Assembly: GCA_956465555.1 (NCBI GenBank)
Contig: OY101117.1
Span: 62,001-126,000, forward strand
DNA: 64,000 nucleotides
Source: Nitzschia sp. pyKryTriq1
Taxonomy: Eukaryota; Bacillariophyta; Bacillariophyceae; Bacillariales; Bacillariaceae
Reading direction: 5' to 3'
Both the position numbers and the translations under genes were made by a program. Numbering within the stretch: the stretch's first letter is position 1; each line of letters starts with the position of its first letter. Of the stretch, positions 31,374-41,889 are shown in pieces. Below the pieces are notes generated by a model. The model was given only the letters and a program-made list of their open reading frames with translations. It was not told where the DNA came from and made no database searches.

Positions 31374-33125
31374 CTATACTCGCTTGAAAGGAGACCGTCC
31401 ATGCTGGGTCACAATCGCTGCAAAGCAAACCATCAAACTTGGATCGACGCCAGGCCCAATCACCAAATCCCAGCAAGACTCGGTGATGATACTACTACTA
31501 CTACTACTACTGCCTGTAGTACGTGTAGTAGTACTAGTACCGGCAGTACCACCACATCCTGCTGCTGCGCGTTGGTTATTGTTGCCGCCACCAGTCGTCC
31601 TCGAAATCATGCAACTTTCGGTACCGGTGTCATTGTTCTTGCTCCTGCTGCTGGACGACGACGAAGAGGAAAATCCACCCGAACTCCTTCTTCGTTCTTG
31701 TTGTTCCATCATGATGGATGGCACGACGACCTTTTTGTTTTTGCTCAACGACGACCAAGACGAGACAAAATCCGTTGTATCAGCAGCAGCAGCATCAGCA
31801 GCATCCTGCATATGATCATCATCATCATCATCAACAACAACAACATCAATATCAACCACAACATTGTTATTCTTGTCCTCCTCCGGCCCCAAGATACTAG
31901 TACTCCTGCTAGCACTCTCCTCCTTTTCGCTTAATAACGCCATGATCGGATGATGATTGTCCTCAGCGTTGTCGATTCTCATTTGACAGCTCCCACCAAA
32001 GACGGGTCCACAGTATTGGAGACGATAAACAAGTTCATCTTTGTTGTTTTCGTCGTCGTGGTTGCTTGGATGGTTCTTGTTGCTGGTGCTGGTACGCTGC
32101 TGGTTGCCGAAAGAAGACGAAGAACAAGGAGCAGGTGGCAGCCAAAGAGTCATTTGATATTCGAGTGAATGAGGGATCTTGTGAACAGTACCCCAAGTAA
32201 ACCACATCTCCGTATCCTCCTCGTCGTTTTCGTCGCCGTTGTCGTCATGGTGATGACGACGACGATGATGATGATGATGATGATTTTTCTTTTCGCTTTT
32301 CGAAAGGCATGAACTTTCACTGAATGAATGCTCATTTTGATGGATGTTATGTTGAGGTCGAGGATGCTGCTGCTGTTGCTGTTGCTGCGGCTGGATGTGC
32401 TGTTGCTCGGGGGGAAGCGATGACCAAGAGGAACCGAGAGAAAATGCAGTGCTACTGGTGTTGGCGGTAGTTGTATTATCCACCATCACCACATGATCAT
32501 GGTGATGCCGTGTCAGTTGTTTCGGACACAAAATCTCGTAGTAAAAAGGAAAGGTTGGGTGAAACTTTGGCTTCATAACCGCACGTGCTTTGCCTTGACC
32601 ATTTCGTAGGACCATCCGTCCACGACGACGACGACGACCATTACTTTTTTCTTCCCACCAAGAAGAAGGACCATCAATATAAATTCCATCCCCAAATGGT
32701 GATACACCATCGTGATTGTCGGTTATTTCGATCCAGGATAATTTCGTAGTAGTAGTACCTCTTCTTTTACTACCCCCCGATGTCCATTCTCGTCGACTTT
32801 GGTGTTTGTTGTTTCGCTTCGGCCTTCCGCTCATGCCGGCCGGCTGCTTCTTCTCGTTCTTGTTATCTCGTTGTTGATGTTGATGTTGATGTTGATGTTG
32901 ATGTTGATGTTGTTCTTGTCCCCGTCGTCGTGCTGCTGGTTTGCTTACTGCTGCTATTGTTCTTGTTCGATGGGCGGTTTTGTGTTCCATACGGAGAGAA
33001 TAACACATTCCTGGATTTTCAATCCGTTCTACGGCTTCACACATGCACGAGAGGCGTCCCCTCGACGTGGGCAAGTGATAGAAATCTGCCGCGGTAGGGA
33101 TGGGGGATGAGTGTTGGCAGCCCAT
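31374..33125 (-). CDS. LURP-one-related / Tubby-like C2 domain protein, probably N-acylated
   Basis: 583 residues, one exon. It starts M-G-C-Q-H-S, a good N-myristoylation plus palmitoylation signal, so attachment to a membrane is likely. The Tubby-like (LOR) core is cut up by low-complexity inserts. Recognisable pieces are M-V-L-R-N-G-Q-G-K-A-R-A-V-M-K-P-K-F and F-P-F-Y-Y-E-I-L (about 170-205), a middle strand region with W-F-T-W-G-T-V-H-K, and the C-terminal W-D-L-V-I-G-P-G-V-D-P-S-L-M-V-C-F-A-A-I (about 554-573), the hallmark last helix of the fold. His-, Gln-, Asn- and Asp-rich inserts match CAT/CAA microsatellites. Molecular function is unknown; plant relatives are linked to defence and lipid binding. 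Confidence 0.65.
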   Translation of the reverse strand: MGCQHSSPIPTAADFYHLPTSRGRLSCMCEAVERIENPGMCYSLRMEHKTAHRTRTIAAVSKPAARRRGQEQHQHQHQHQHQHQQRDNKNEKKQPAGMSGRPKRNNKHQSRREWTSGGSKRRGTTTTKLSWIEITDNHDGVSPFGDGIYIDGPSSWWEEKSNGRRRRRGRMVLRNGQGKARAVMKPKFHPTFPFYYEILCPKQLTRHHHDHVVMVDNTTTANTSSTAFSLGSSWSSLPPEQQHIQPQQQQQQQHPRPQHNIHQNEHSFSESSCLSKSEKKNHHHHHHRRRHHHDDNGDENDEEDTEMWFTWGTVHKIPHSLEYQMTLWLPPAPCSSSSFGNQQRTSTSNKNHPSNHDDENNKDELVYRLQYCGPVFGGSCQMRIDNAEDNHHPIMALLSEKEESASRSTSILGPEEDKNNNVVVDIDVVVVDDDDDDHMQDAADAAAADTTDFVSSWSSLSKNKKVVVPSIMMEQQERRRSSGGFSSSSSSSSRSKNNDTGTESCMISRTTGGGNNNQRAAAGCGGTAGTSTTTRTTGSSSSSSSIITESCWDLVIGPGVDPSLMVCFAAIVTQHGRSPFKRV

Positions 33126-34072
33126 ACTGTACTACTAGTACAGTAGTAGATGATGACGATACTCGTAATAGTAGTATGTGATGGGGATTGTTGTTGTGTG
33201 GTTGTCAAAATAATGATGATGCTTGATATGATAAGATCATGGATCTTGACGCAGCAGGTCGACTGATATCTTAGTAGATGCGTAACCCTCGTCCGACGGA
33301 TGTATTTTGTGATGCACCGCAGGATGATGCAGAGTTTGTTGTGCACAGCAACAACTACGTAACAAAACCCATTACCGGTATCAGTCACATTTTCGGGACG
33401 ATTTCCCACGACAAGGGTCTTGGTTCGCCCAATGCTTTCGAAACAAAACCTCTAAATGAAAATGTCATGGCGACTACGTTTCTGTCGAGGATACAGATCT
33501 GAGAGTATCCTTTCTACGTACCGAAACACACGATTCCAATTCTGTTCGCCTCCACGAAAACACCAGTCAGATAGTCAGTCGTTGTGGTCGATCAGATCAT
33601 TACGCGCGCGCTTGGTATGCGCACAGGCTCGGCCTGCAGGCGGAAGGAGTAGAAATCAGTGAAAGTCAAGTCAAGCTGGTGAGCAAGCCTGCCGAGCCAC
33701 GTTCGAGCCACACAAACACTCCGACGATCCCACACAAACACAAACCACTGGAATCGAGAATGAGGAGATTCTCGTACACGAGTAGGCCAAGCGATAGTGA
33801 TGCTTCAACGGTTAGTTTTCATCCGATCGGATCGTGCCGATGATGATCGACCGATGTGGCAAAAACGATGACACAACTACTCGTACTTGTAATATATTCT
33901 CGCACAGTAGCACACGCCTCGAGTCTTCCCTTGTTTCTTCCTCTCTACCTTTTAGAAACGACGAGCTGCTTCTGTTGTTGTTATTCTTTTATTTTAAATG
34001 GTCGTGAGCAGCAATAACAAGAACGAGAACGACATATCCACTTCATCATCATTTCTTTCCAGTAGTATCCCC
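33126..34072. other. Divergent spacer
   Basis: Shared 5' region of the LURP-one-related gene (minus) and the Mpv17-like gene (plus). Apart from an in-frame upstream ATG at 33998 I see no motif worth naming, no gene and no long repeat. Confidence 0.5.
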
Positions 34073-34936
34073 ATGAAGATTTACATGTTATTGTTCTCCA
34101 CAACGACAATGTTGTCGTCGTTTTCCGTGTTATTAGTTTCGCTCATGGCCCTTCCAGCGACGAGCGAAGCATTCACTTCTCCGCCTGCCAAACAATTGCA
34201 GAGCAGCAACAATCCTCTTTTGGAACAGTACATGAAAGCGGCCCAGTTTCTTCCCGCCGCCTACTCGCATTGTCTGACACACCACCATTTGGCCACGGAA
34301 TGTGTGACGGCAGGATGCATGGCAGGGATTGGCGATTATTTGGCCCAACGCAAGTCGACCAAACCGTACCGGCCGAAACGAAGTCTTCATTTCGTCCTGA
34401 AAGGGCTCGGGGAAGGTCTCATGTGGAGTTTTTGGTACCACAAGGCCGATCGATGGGTCGCTTATTTGGTGCAAGCGGCACTGGCCAGCGGAATCCTCCC
34501 TCCGAGTATGGAACCGGTCTATCGAACATTCATGGCCGTCGCCTTGGACTTGATGATTGCCTGTCCTTTGATATATGGTCTTTGGGACATTCCCTTTCCC
34601 GCCTTGTTGTCGGGAGTTCCATTGCGACAAATTCCGCGTCAAGTCAAGGAGAAACTGGGTGAAATGATGCTGGCATCCATCAAACTCTGGACGCCCGTCA
34701 ATGTTCTTATTTACAACAGTCCATTGCAATACCGTGTTCTACTCATGTCGACTGCCGATGTCTTTTGGCAGAGTATTGTGTCGGCTATTGCGAGCCGTGA
34801 GATTTTGGGTACGGGAGACGAGATGACGACGACGATCTCCAACAATAATAATAATAAGGCGGGGGTGATGAATATTCCACCACCCAAATCAGCAGGAGGA
34901 GGACCCAGCTCACAACCAGTGCCGGCGGCTTCCTGA
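34073..34936 (+). CDS. Mpv17/PMP22-family membrane protein, plastid-targeted
   Basis: 287 residues, one exon. The start at 34073 is preferred because it opens a signal peptide ending S-E-A|F (F34), the diatom plastid import signature; an in-frame ATG at 33998 would put 25 polar residues in front of it. The mature protein matches the Mpv17/PMP22 family: A-G-x-x-A-G-I-G-D-Y-L-A-Q, then the transmembrane segments, and the C-terminal K-L-W-T-P-V-N-V-L-I-Y-N-S-P-L-Q-Y-R-V-L corresponding to the family W-P-x-x-N-F-x-x-V-P-x-x-x-R motif. Family members are thought to form small-molecule channels in organelle membranes. The exact plastid membrane cannot be told. An Asn run and a Pro/Ser tail are diatom-style additions. 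Confidence 0.8.
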   Translation: MKIYMLLFSTTTMLSSFSVLLVSLMALPATSEAFTSPPAKQLQSSNNPLLEQYMKAAQFLPAAYSHCLTHHHLATECVTAGCMAGIGDYLAQRKSTKPYRPKRSLHFVLKGLGEGLMWSFWYHKADRWVAYLVQAALASGILPPSMEPVYRTFMAVALDLMIACPLIYGLWDIPFPALLSGVPLRQIPRQVKEKLGEMMLASIKLWTPVNVLIYNSPLQYRVLLMSTADVFWQSIVSAIASREILGTGDEMTTTISNNNNNKAGVMNIPPPKSAGGGPSSQPVPAAS

Positions 34937-36980
34937 GATACGGCCAACGGTATGGAACGGGGTGTATTTATATTTATTGTATAGTAGTTCCATACTGTTG
35001 TTGTTGTTGTTGTTGTTGTTGTTGCGAATAAAATACTACTATTGCGTACGAGTAGATCATAGAGAAGAAGTTAACATACTACCGGTAGTAGTGGACACTT
35101 GCATGCATGCATGTTGTTTGCTATAGCAAATTTATGTCATGGTTACGGCTTCGATGATACGAGTAGCCTTGAGTTGAAGTAAGATCGAACGATCGATCGA
35201 TCGATCGATGGACCCATGTGGTTTAAATGAAGGAAGGTACTAACAGCCAGCAGCATAGCGGGTGCTGCAGGAAGAAGTACGCAGGGCTTCGATAGGAGCC
35301 TTGAGTTCAGATAATATTACAATAAGGAACTACTAGGATCGATTCAATAGTAGAAGGACTTCTCAATGGAAGCTCTGTACTTGCATCATGGCGCACTGCT
35401 GATGGTGGTGGTCGAAATCCGCATTTTTCCTCTGATTGTATGGTGCTGGTGGTAGTAGACTCGCGGATAGTAGTAGCCGAGAAGAAATGCTTGATTGATG
35501 CGTAATGAAACGCTATAAATCAGGATGGACTACTTGGTGGACCGAATATCCTCCTCGATTCTTGCTTGGCGGCCAAGAAGGACGACACGAGAAGCCCCCC
35601 CCCCCCCCCCCCCCCCCTATGATCATGGAACACAACAAGCTCCCATCGTTGACGAAAACATATCGCTGACTGTCAGTCTCAAGTTCCTGTTTTGAGATCA
35701 AAGCTAGGAGCGCTCGTAGTACAGTACTCAGTAGATGCCTGCCTGCCTGCCTGCCTGCCTCCCAACGACAGGCTCGTAGTGGCGCCTCGAAAAGTCCAAT
35801 GATGGATCAAGAACAAGAGGAATATCACCAGACGACGACCAGCAGGCTGCGCGTCCCAGCATCCTCATCCGACGGAGCATAATAATATAGCTCGAAACGC
35901 ATACTCTCATCACCATCAATCGACAGATCCATCTTGACCTGAGCTGGTGGCGGTCACGACCATGCCATATTCTCGAGGCTATACTGTCTCGCTCGTACCA
36001 TAACAGGGAATACTGCTACTGCGATGGCAGCTGGCGGGTGGCAAGGAGTACGAGGGGGGGAACAACGACAGGGCGCTCCATGATGATCGACAATGTATAC
36101 TGTATGCATCCATATCATCAAACCAGCATCAAAAGACATTGCTCAGCGTGTGCAGCTCATAGACACGTATAATACTGTTGATGAAACCAAAGAACAAAAG
36201 CGGTCGAAAGATGATATCCGCGGTACGAGTACGCGTCTGCGAAAGAAGAAGAAATGAAGCGAAAGAAGCGTGTTTGAGAAAAAGAAGTGTGTCCGTCCAT
36301 CCTCGGTTGTTAGTGAAGCCAATCCATGTATCATACTGTACATACCGGTATTCGTACAGTAGTCAAGATATATCCACGTGGAGGCAGCTCGAAATGAAGC
36401 GCAAACAACGCACGTACTTGGTGCGGCCACGCATGCACGCCGGCGGAGCAGGTCTGGAGATTCTCATTGGTCCAGCGCATGATGGCGTCACTGACGTACT
36501 TCCACAATACCCAAAATATAAAAAAATAATAATGCTCAAAAGTCGTGTCACACGACCAATGATCGCGATCTCTCGGGCGGCGGGGACAGGATTTTCGAAC
36601 GAAAAAGCTGGAGATAGAAAGCGGTACAAGTAGAGAGACCACGAGTACAGTACAAGCAGAATGCAATGCCCAGAGACGACTCCTCTCTCTCGACCGTAGA
36701 TTATTCATGAAACTAACGGTCAAGGTGATGGGTCCTTTTTGTTCTTTCAATATAAAACAGCTGATACTCTAGCTAGCTAGCATAGAAGAGTAGTCTAGTG
36801 CAGTATTTTGGTCTGGAGAAAATAGATGTTATTGTGGTCCTATCGGATGAGATGAAATAAATACCGATTAGTGTCGTAAGTCATTCAAGTAGTACAAGCA
36901 GTTAGTTGCAGCAGCAGCAAAGAAACATTGAGTTCCGCGTCCCCGGGAGATCGTTTATTCATTCAATATGTTGATATCAA
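34937..36980. other. Intergenic region, 2 kb without a gene
   Basis: It holds a (GTT)n run at about 34996-35025, (ATCG)n at 35189-35209, a 23-nt poly-C tract at 35595-35617, (GCCT)n at about 35737-35760, and two short GCCTTGAGTT echoes near 35165 and 35299. Reading frames at 36143-36750 overlap each other on both strands and show no codon bias or domain; not called. Confidence 0.55.
35595..35617 (+). repeat. Poly-C tract, 23 nt
   Basis: Uninterrupted run of C. Such tracts are unstable and error-prone in sequencing, so the true length may differ. Confidence 0.9.
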
Positions 36981-37922
36981 TTAACGGTCCAAGAAGAAAA
37001 AGCTGTTGGCGGACTCATCCCAGTCTCGGTTGTAGTCCGAGTTGTAGTTTTCTCTGCCGGGCTCGACGGCATAAGGTTCGACCCAAGCGGTCAGCGGGAA
37101 CTCGACGGTGGCAGTATTGACAATACGCACAACGTTTCCAGTTCCGGGGGTCTCGAGGATGACAAACAGCGGTCGCTCCATACCGTCTTCGGTGTAGACT
37201 TCCATGACTTGCTTGTTGTTATTGGGACCTTGGAGAAGCTCAATTCGGGCATTCAACGGACGTCCGTCGGTCTTGAGGAGACATTGCACGGACGAGACAG
37301 CGGGGGAGAAGGGGATGGTGTGGATGGCTCCTCCTTGGATGGTCTTGGGTCGCTTCATGTCAGAGCCAACGAATCCAGCGGCACCGTTACCGATGGAGTC
37401 GTCGACGTCGGCCTCAACGCAGGCATCGAGGGGGAACTCCAGGTGTCCAGTGTTGCGGATGGCGATAGCGTTGGAGCCTCGGGGGGTCTCGATGATGCAG
37501 TTGAAGGGGCGGAAGTTTCCGTCTTCAATGTAGATTCCCATCTTCTGCGGGGTGTTGTCGGGTCCTTGCCACAACTCGACGTTCGCGTTCAACGGACGTC
37601 CATCGGTCTTCATCAGCACTTGCACACGCTCGACGTAGGGAGAGTCCAACGACCAGGTGCGGAGCGATCCTCCCTGCACCTTGGTGGGGATCTTGCCTTC
37701 CCACGAGGGTCGGATGGCTCCGGTGTCGTAGTTCGAGGCGGACCTTCGCATAGCTCCTCCGGCGCCGGGTCCGGGGGAGATGGTCGCATCACCTACATCA
37801 CCTCCTTCGGAAAGGTAGGAGAACGAGTTCAACCCAGTGGAAGTGCGGCCCGATTGCTGGACGCTGAAAGCAGAGGCACCTTCCAAGAGGGCAAAGACGG
37901 CCAAGACGTTGCAGATCTTCAT
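36981..37922 (-). CDS. Two-repeat plastid protein, candidate pyrenoid shell protein (PyShell-like)
   Basis: 313 residues, one exon. The signal peptide ends G-A-S-A|F (F19), a textbook diatom plastid motif. The mature protein has two homologous repeats of about 90 residues (82-171 and 194-285). Each runs V-x-V/C-L-x-K-T-D-G-R-P-L-N-A-x-x-E-L, Q-G-P-x-N, Y-x-E-D-G, then I-x-E-T-P and E-F-P-L. As I recall them, diatom PyShell proteins, which coat the Rubisco-filled pyrenoid, also have two beta-rich domains in pseudo-twofold arrangement; I base the call on this and on resemblance of the repeat motif. C/G-ending codons dominate, more than in neighbouring genes, as expected for a highly expressed gene. 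The Asp/Asn-rich C-terminal tail ends in S-F-F-F-L-D-R. If the PyShell call is wrong, it is still a stromal two-repeat beta protein. Confidence 0.6.
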   Translation of the reverse strand: MKICNVLAVFALLEGASAFSVQQSGRTSTGLNSFSYLSEGGDVGDATISPGPGAGGAMRRSASNYDTGAIRPSWEGKIPTKVQGGSLRTWSLDSPYVERVQVLMKTDGRPLNANVELWQGPDNTPQKMGIYIEDGNFRPFNCIIETPRGSNAIAIRNTGHLEFPLDACVEADVDDSIGNGAAGFVGSDMKRPKTIQGGAIHTIPFSPAVSSVQCLLKTDGRPLNARIELLQGPNNNKQVMEVYTEDGMERPLFVILETPGTGNVVRIVNTATVEFPLTAWVEPYAVEPGRENYNSDYNRDWDESANSFFFLDR

Positions 37923-40307
37923 GGTCAGTTATTCAAATACTTGTACTGTGAAAAAGGAGCGGGTGCTTGATTTGTGGACGAGGGATACGCAACACAAACA
38001 ACAAGTTGAAATGTGGGCAAGACGGGATATGTATTTTGTACGAGATCGATCGCCTTTTCGGCGAGTATTGTGGACCGACGTGGCGGCAGCTTTACGTAGT
38101 GGTATCGGTAAGGAAATAACGATGACGCACGCAGATTGGCTAAATTTGGTTTTCAAAAATGGATTGCCCATCTGATTGGTGCCAAACCCGCGCTGGCCGC
38201 CCAAATCCGTTGTCCGTCGAAAGACATAGCCCTGATCGTACCACGTAGTTTTCATTGGGCAATCTCAGCTTGCAAATTGGGTTTCTCAGCAGATGTGATT
38301 TTTGTTCTTTCTGTTGTTCTTTCTATTCGTCGCGAATCGTCGTCAGGAATGACGTTTGATTACGATTGGTTATTTTCACCACGTCAGTCTTTCAGACACG
38401 TCAACCCGCCAATTAGAAAGAGTTGAACCAGCTGTGCACACGTCATATCATTTTTTCGGCTATTTCGATAAGTAGAAAAAGGGCAACGAACACTGACGTT
38501 CACATTACGCATATGCCTATTTACTTAACGAATGTATTGTACGACATCAGAAACCCTGTCCCACATTTTGACACTAACTAGACTATTTTGTGTCTTTGAC
38601 CCATCATCCATCATCCTCCTTCGATCGTCATTCCTCGTCATCCAACATCATTTGGCTTCTCAATTCTCGGATGCAGACGAAAGTTGTCGTTGACGTTTCG
38701 TCTCTCTACGACCGACGACCAGTAGCTATCCGGAGTAGAGTGGATCCTTCTTCTCGTCTATCGTGGTTTGTCTTTCGAAAGAGTAGGAACTAGATGAAAG
38801 TACTCTTCTACTCGTACTACTACTCCAAGAAAAAATAATGATGGAAGTCAGGTTCGAGGCGTTTCATCGGCGCCTATTCGTGTTTCTCGTGACCACGACG
38901 GCTGTGACAGTTTTGAGTGATTTAAAATGGAAGAGTCGAAAGATGGCGGCAGTTGGAAGGAGACTCTATGGGGATGCCGCGTCGGGCTTGCGGAATGATG
39001 TGCTACTTCCGTTGATGTTTCTTCATGCTGCTGCAGGAGCGATTTAACCTAATGGAAGAAACAGTCGGTGGAGCGATTCATTCATTTATTCGGACGACGA
39101 ATTCATAATTGTTTCGACGAGGACTCCTATTAAGAAGAATTGGATCATCCGAGCCGCAGGTTTGGTCATCTTGCTTTGCTTGCTGCTCCTGCCAACATCT
39201 TGGCGACGCCGACAAGGGTTGCTATCTATGTTCTTACAACGACGACGTCGTCGAGGATGACATGTTGTTGTTGTTGTTGGAATTGTGCTGCAAGCACGCA
39301 ATCAGCACTTGCCAAGGATTTCATACTTCATGCTCTTTGCTGAAGAATACCAGTACTTCTGCTACTGCGCCGGTCGTGCTGGCTCAACAAGGGAAATACT
39401 ACTAGTCGTCTTGGCGCAAGACATTTGATTTGGTGTATGGCTGTTTGCTCCTTTTACGACATCCTCAGGCATGAAATCTGCTGCGCCATCACCACCTTGC
39501 AAAGATCGATTCCCTTGAATGGGGAATCGCCATGGCTCTCCCTTAATAAAGCCAAGGGGCTGGGACTGGAACTGCACATTTGCAAGTCCTTTGTCAAAAG
39601 ACTGACTGCCGATGTCCACAGTACTGCAGTCTACCGATCCCAAGTGGTTGGATTGTGTAGTAGCGGTCCAACAAGGTACCGGATCACCTCTCGTCCTGAG
39701 TCACGACAAGAAGAAGGCCAAGGGGACTAATTGCCGACGTCCGAGATTGTCATTCAAATGCTCAGCCGACTATGGGCAGTTCTGTACTATAAAAAGCAGT
39801 TCATTTCGATGATGCCGACGTCCAGCAAGCCATGAAGCGACAATTCGATTCTATCACGTTCCAAGGAGGTCAAGGCGACAAGTACAGTACGGAGCGATCG
39901 AATTCAATTTCACTCCCCAGTACGACCATCCTATGACTTGTATCGACGATCAGCAAAAGGATAAGTTCCACACCAAAGATACTTTCAGCATATGATTTCC
40001 AGAACTTTTGCCGATTTTCCACTTGTGGGGTGCAGCCTGCGCCACACTGCCTCTCCCCTCTATATAGAGAGGCCCCACTCTTCGGAGTGCCCATCATAGC
40101 CAGGAGCGTAATCCTCGTGCCATGCCAGGAGGATGGTGCCCGAGCCGGGTTCTGGTAATAAAGAGGCCCGTGCCGGATACAATTGACTTTATTTTTTTAA
40201 GACGATGGACCGGTCAAGATATTGGAAATACTGTCCACCTACTAGTAGTCTACCCTCAGGCTCACCTCCAAGCTATCGGTCACAGTATACTCGCACAAAA
40301 AACAGTC
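37923..40307. other. Intergenic region, possible decayed coding DNA at 39050-39870
   Basis: 37923-38830 shows no gene. A 69-codon frame at 38838-39047 is weak. From 39050 to about 39870 short stretches look protein-like in changing frames (for example K-K-N-W-I-I-R-A-A-G-L-V-I-L-L near 39132 and F-D-S-I-T-F-Q-G-G-Q-G-D-K near 39845), with stops between. I cannot assign them to a family. Confidence 0.35.
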
Positions 40308-41198
40308 TCATGATTCAATTTTTCGTTTCTTGTCATTCATTCCATGACTTCGAGAATACGTGCTCACCTCGGATGGTTTCCATCCGGCTTGGGCCAAAAA
40401 GCCCTCGGATAGTTCGTATACTTCCGCCTTGAGTGGATAGACAACTGGTTCACCTCCTCCACCACACGCCATACTGACATCTCCTTGGGGACAGGTCGAT
40501 GCCGACACTCGCAGATCCGTTTCGGCGAGAAACTCCAAATAGTCTCCCACATCGACCGGACTGGGTTTGGTAAAATATTGATGGGTATCTTTGGTAAATC
40601 CGGTACACATGAATACATTCAAAACATCATGGACATGCGATTCTTCGAGTCCATCTCGAGTGCATTGCCGGGTCAAATTGGAATGACAGCACACATGACT
40701 TTCCTCGCCAGTCATTAATTTGTGAGTGTACGGATCGCATCTCGACCCAATCACATCATGAACTCCCGCTCCATCCTCGTCCCACCCATACGCGATGGTA
40801 TCATTGGTGATGGTCGCCAAAGGTCGCATATACGGCATATTGCTCCATAATCGATCTCCGGTGGAAAGATGAGTGGCGTGAATTTGACGCGTTTTGCTGG
40901 TGTAAAAGTGTTCGGAAGGATTGTCCAGACTCCAACAGTTCATATCCGCCACTTGCGGTCCCTTGTGACAACAGATCCGCCACATCTGACCCGCCTTGAC
41001 GACCCACGAGGCGGCATCTCGGGGAGGAATTTCCACTTCCTGCACCAACGTGGCCTTGCCCGACTCGACGGCGGACGCCAATGATCGGTACAGCTCTTCC
41101 CCTCCTAGTTTAGCAGGGATTTGCTCGACCGCGTAGCAAGGAATGGGTTTGGTGGATCGAGCCAAAGCGCGACGGGTCGAATTATTGATGGAAGCCAT
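40308..41198 (-). CDS. Urea carboxylase-associated family protein (DUF1989)
   Basis: 296 residues, one exon. The start is the ATG at 41198; eight in-frame codons further upstream begin with GTG and are not used. The whole length fits the DUF1989 family found beside urea amidolyase genes in bacteria: G-Q-M-W-R-I-C-C-H-K-G-P-Q-V-A-D-M-N, K-T-R-Q-I-H-A-T-H, G-D-R-L-W-S-N-M-P, G-W-D-E-D-G-A-G-V-H-D-V-I-G-S-R-C-D-P-Y and H-D-V-L-N-V-F-M-C-T-G-F. The conserved Cys and His residues probably bind a metal. No targeting peptide is evident. Bacterial relatives are implicated in urea or guanidine-linked nitrogen metabolism; the enzyme activity here is not known. It lies head to head with the peroxiredoxin gene, 691 bp apart. 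Confidence 0.85.
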   Translation of the reverse strand: MASINNSTRRALARSTKPIPCYAVEQIPAKLGGEELYRSLASAVESGKATLVQEVEIPPRDAASWVVKAGQMWRICCHKGPQVADMNCWSLDNPSEHFYTSKTRQIHATHLSTGDRLWSNMPYMRPLATITNDTIAYGWDEDGAGVHDVIGSRCDPYTHKLMTGEESHVCCHSNLTRQCTRDGLEESHVHDVLNVFMCTGFTKDTHQYFTKPSPVDVGDYLEFLAETDLRVSASTCPQGDVSMACGGGGEPVVYPLKAEVYELSEGFLAQAGWKPSEVSTYSRSHGMNDKKRKIES

Positions 41199-41889
41199 GA
41201 TCGTGGTGGTGTTGGTGTTCACGAGATGTTGATCCGATCCGATCGGAACGAAACGAAACGACCTCTATTACTACTATCGGTAGTAATAGAGATCCGATGA
41301 GAGCGGTTTGTTTGAAGGTCGGAGGTTGGATGCGATGAGTTGGCGCCTGGAGAGACACAAAGTTCGCTCATCTCGAAACGTCTCTACTATAGCACGAACT
41401 CGGAAAGATTTTCCGTGCGCAGCAATAGTAAGTACGTCAGTCCACCCAAGGACCAAAGAGAGAGAATGAATCAAGAATCAACACGTCATTCCGAGCAACC
41501 TCAATGTCGTTACGACACGGCCATTCCCTTGAATGTTAATTGTTTTTCATAATTACAGTATTGCATGCAAGCGAATTCGAATTCTCATAGCGTAGCGTTA
41601 GTGTTCACTACGAGTGCATAATAGCAAAAAACGACGTGTTAGTGTTAATTCCAAAACTCTCATTTTTGGCTCGGAAGCAAATTCCGTCATTAACCCAACT
41701 GCCCATTACTCGATCGGAAGAGATCTTTTGGAATCTACTACCCCTGCGTCATCGATCTGGATCATCGACCGACCGATCGATCGATCGATCGATGCAACAT
41801 CGTCATTTTCTTCGATCGTCGTCGAATAGTATTATAATACAACTTTCTTGGACACCAACACACTGACACACTCACTCACTCACGCCATC
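41199..41889. promoter_or_regulatory. Divergent promoter region
   Basis: Spacer shared by the DUF1989 gene and the peroxiredoxin gene. It contains a (GATC)-type run near 41772-41793 and TTGAATTC-like palindromic stretches near 41570-41585. No specific factor site is recognised. Confidence 0.35.

Noticed and set aside
41199-41222. Extended N-terminus of the DUF1989 protein
   Set aside because: The extension starts with GTG, which is not a normal start in a eukaryote. The ATG at 41198 is used.
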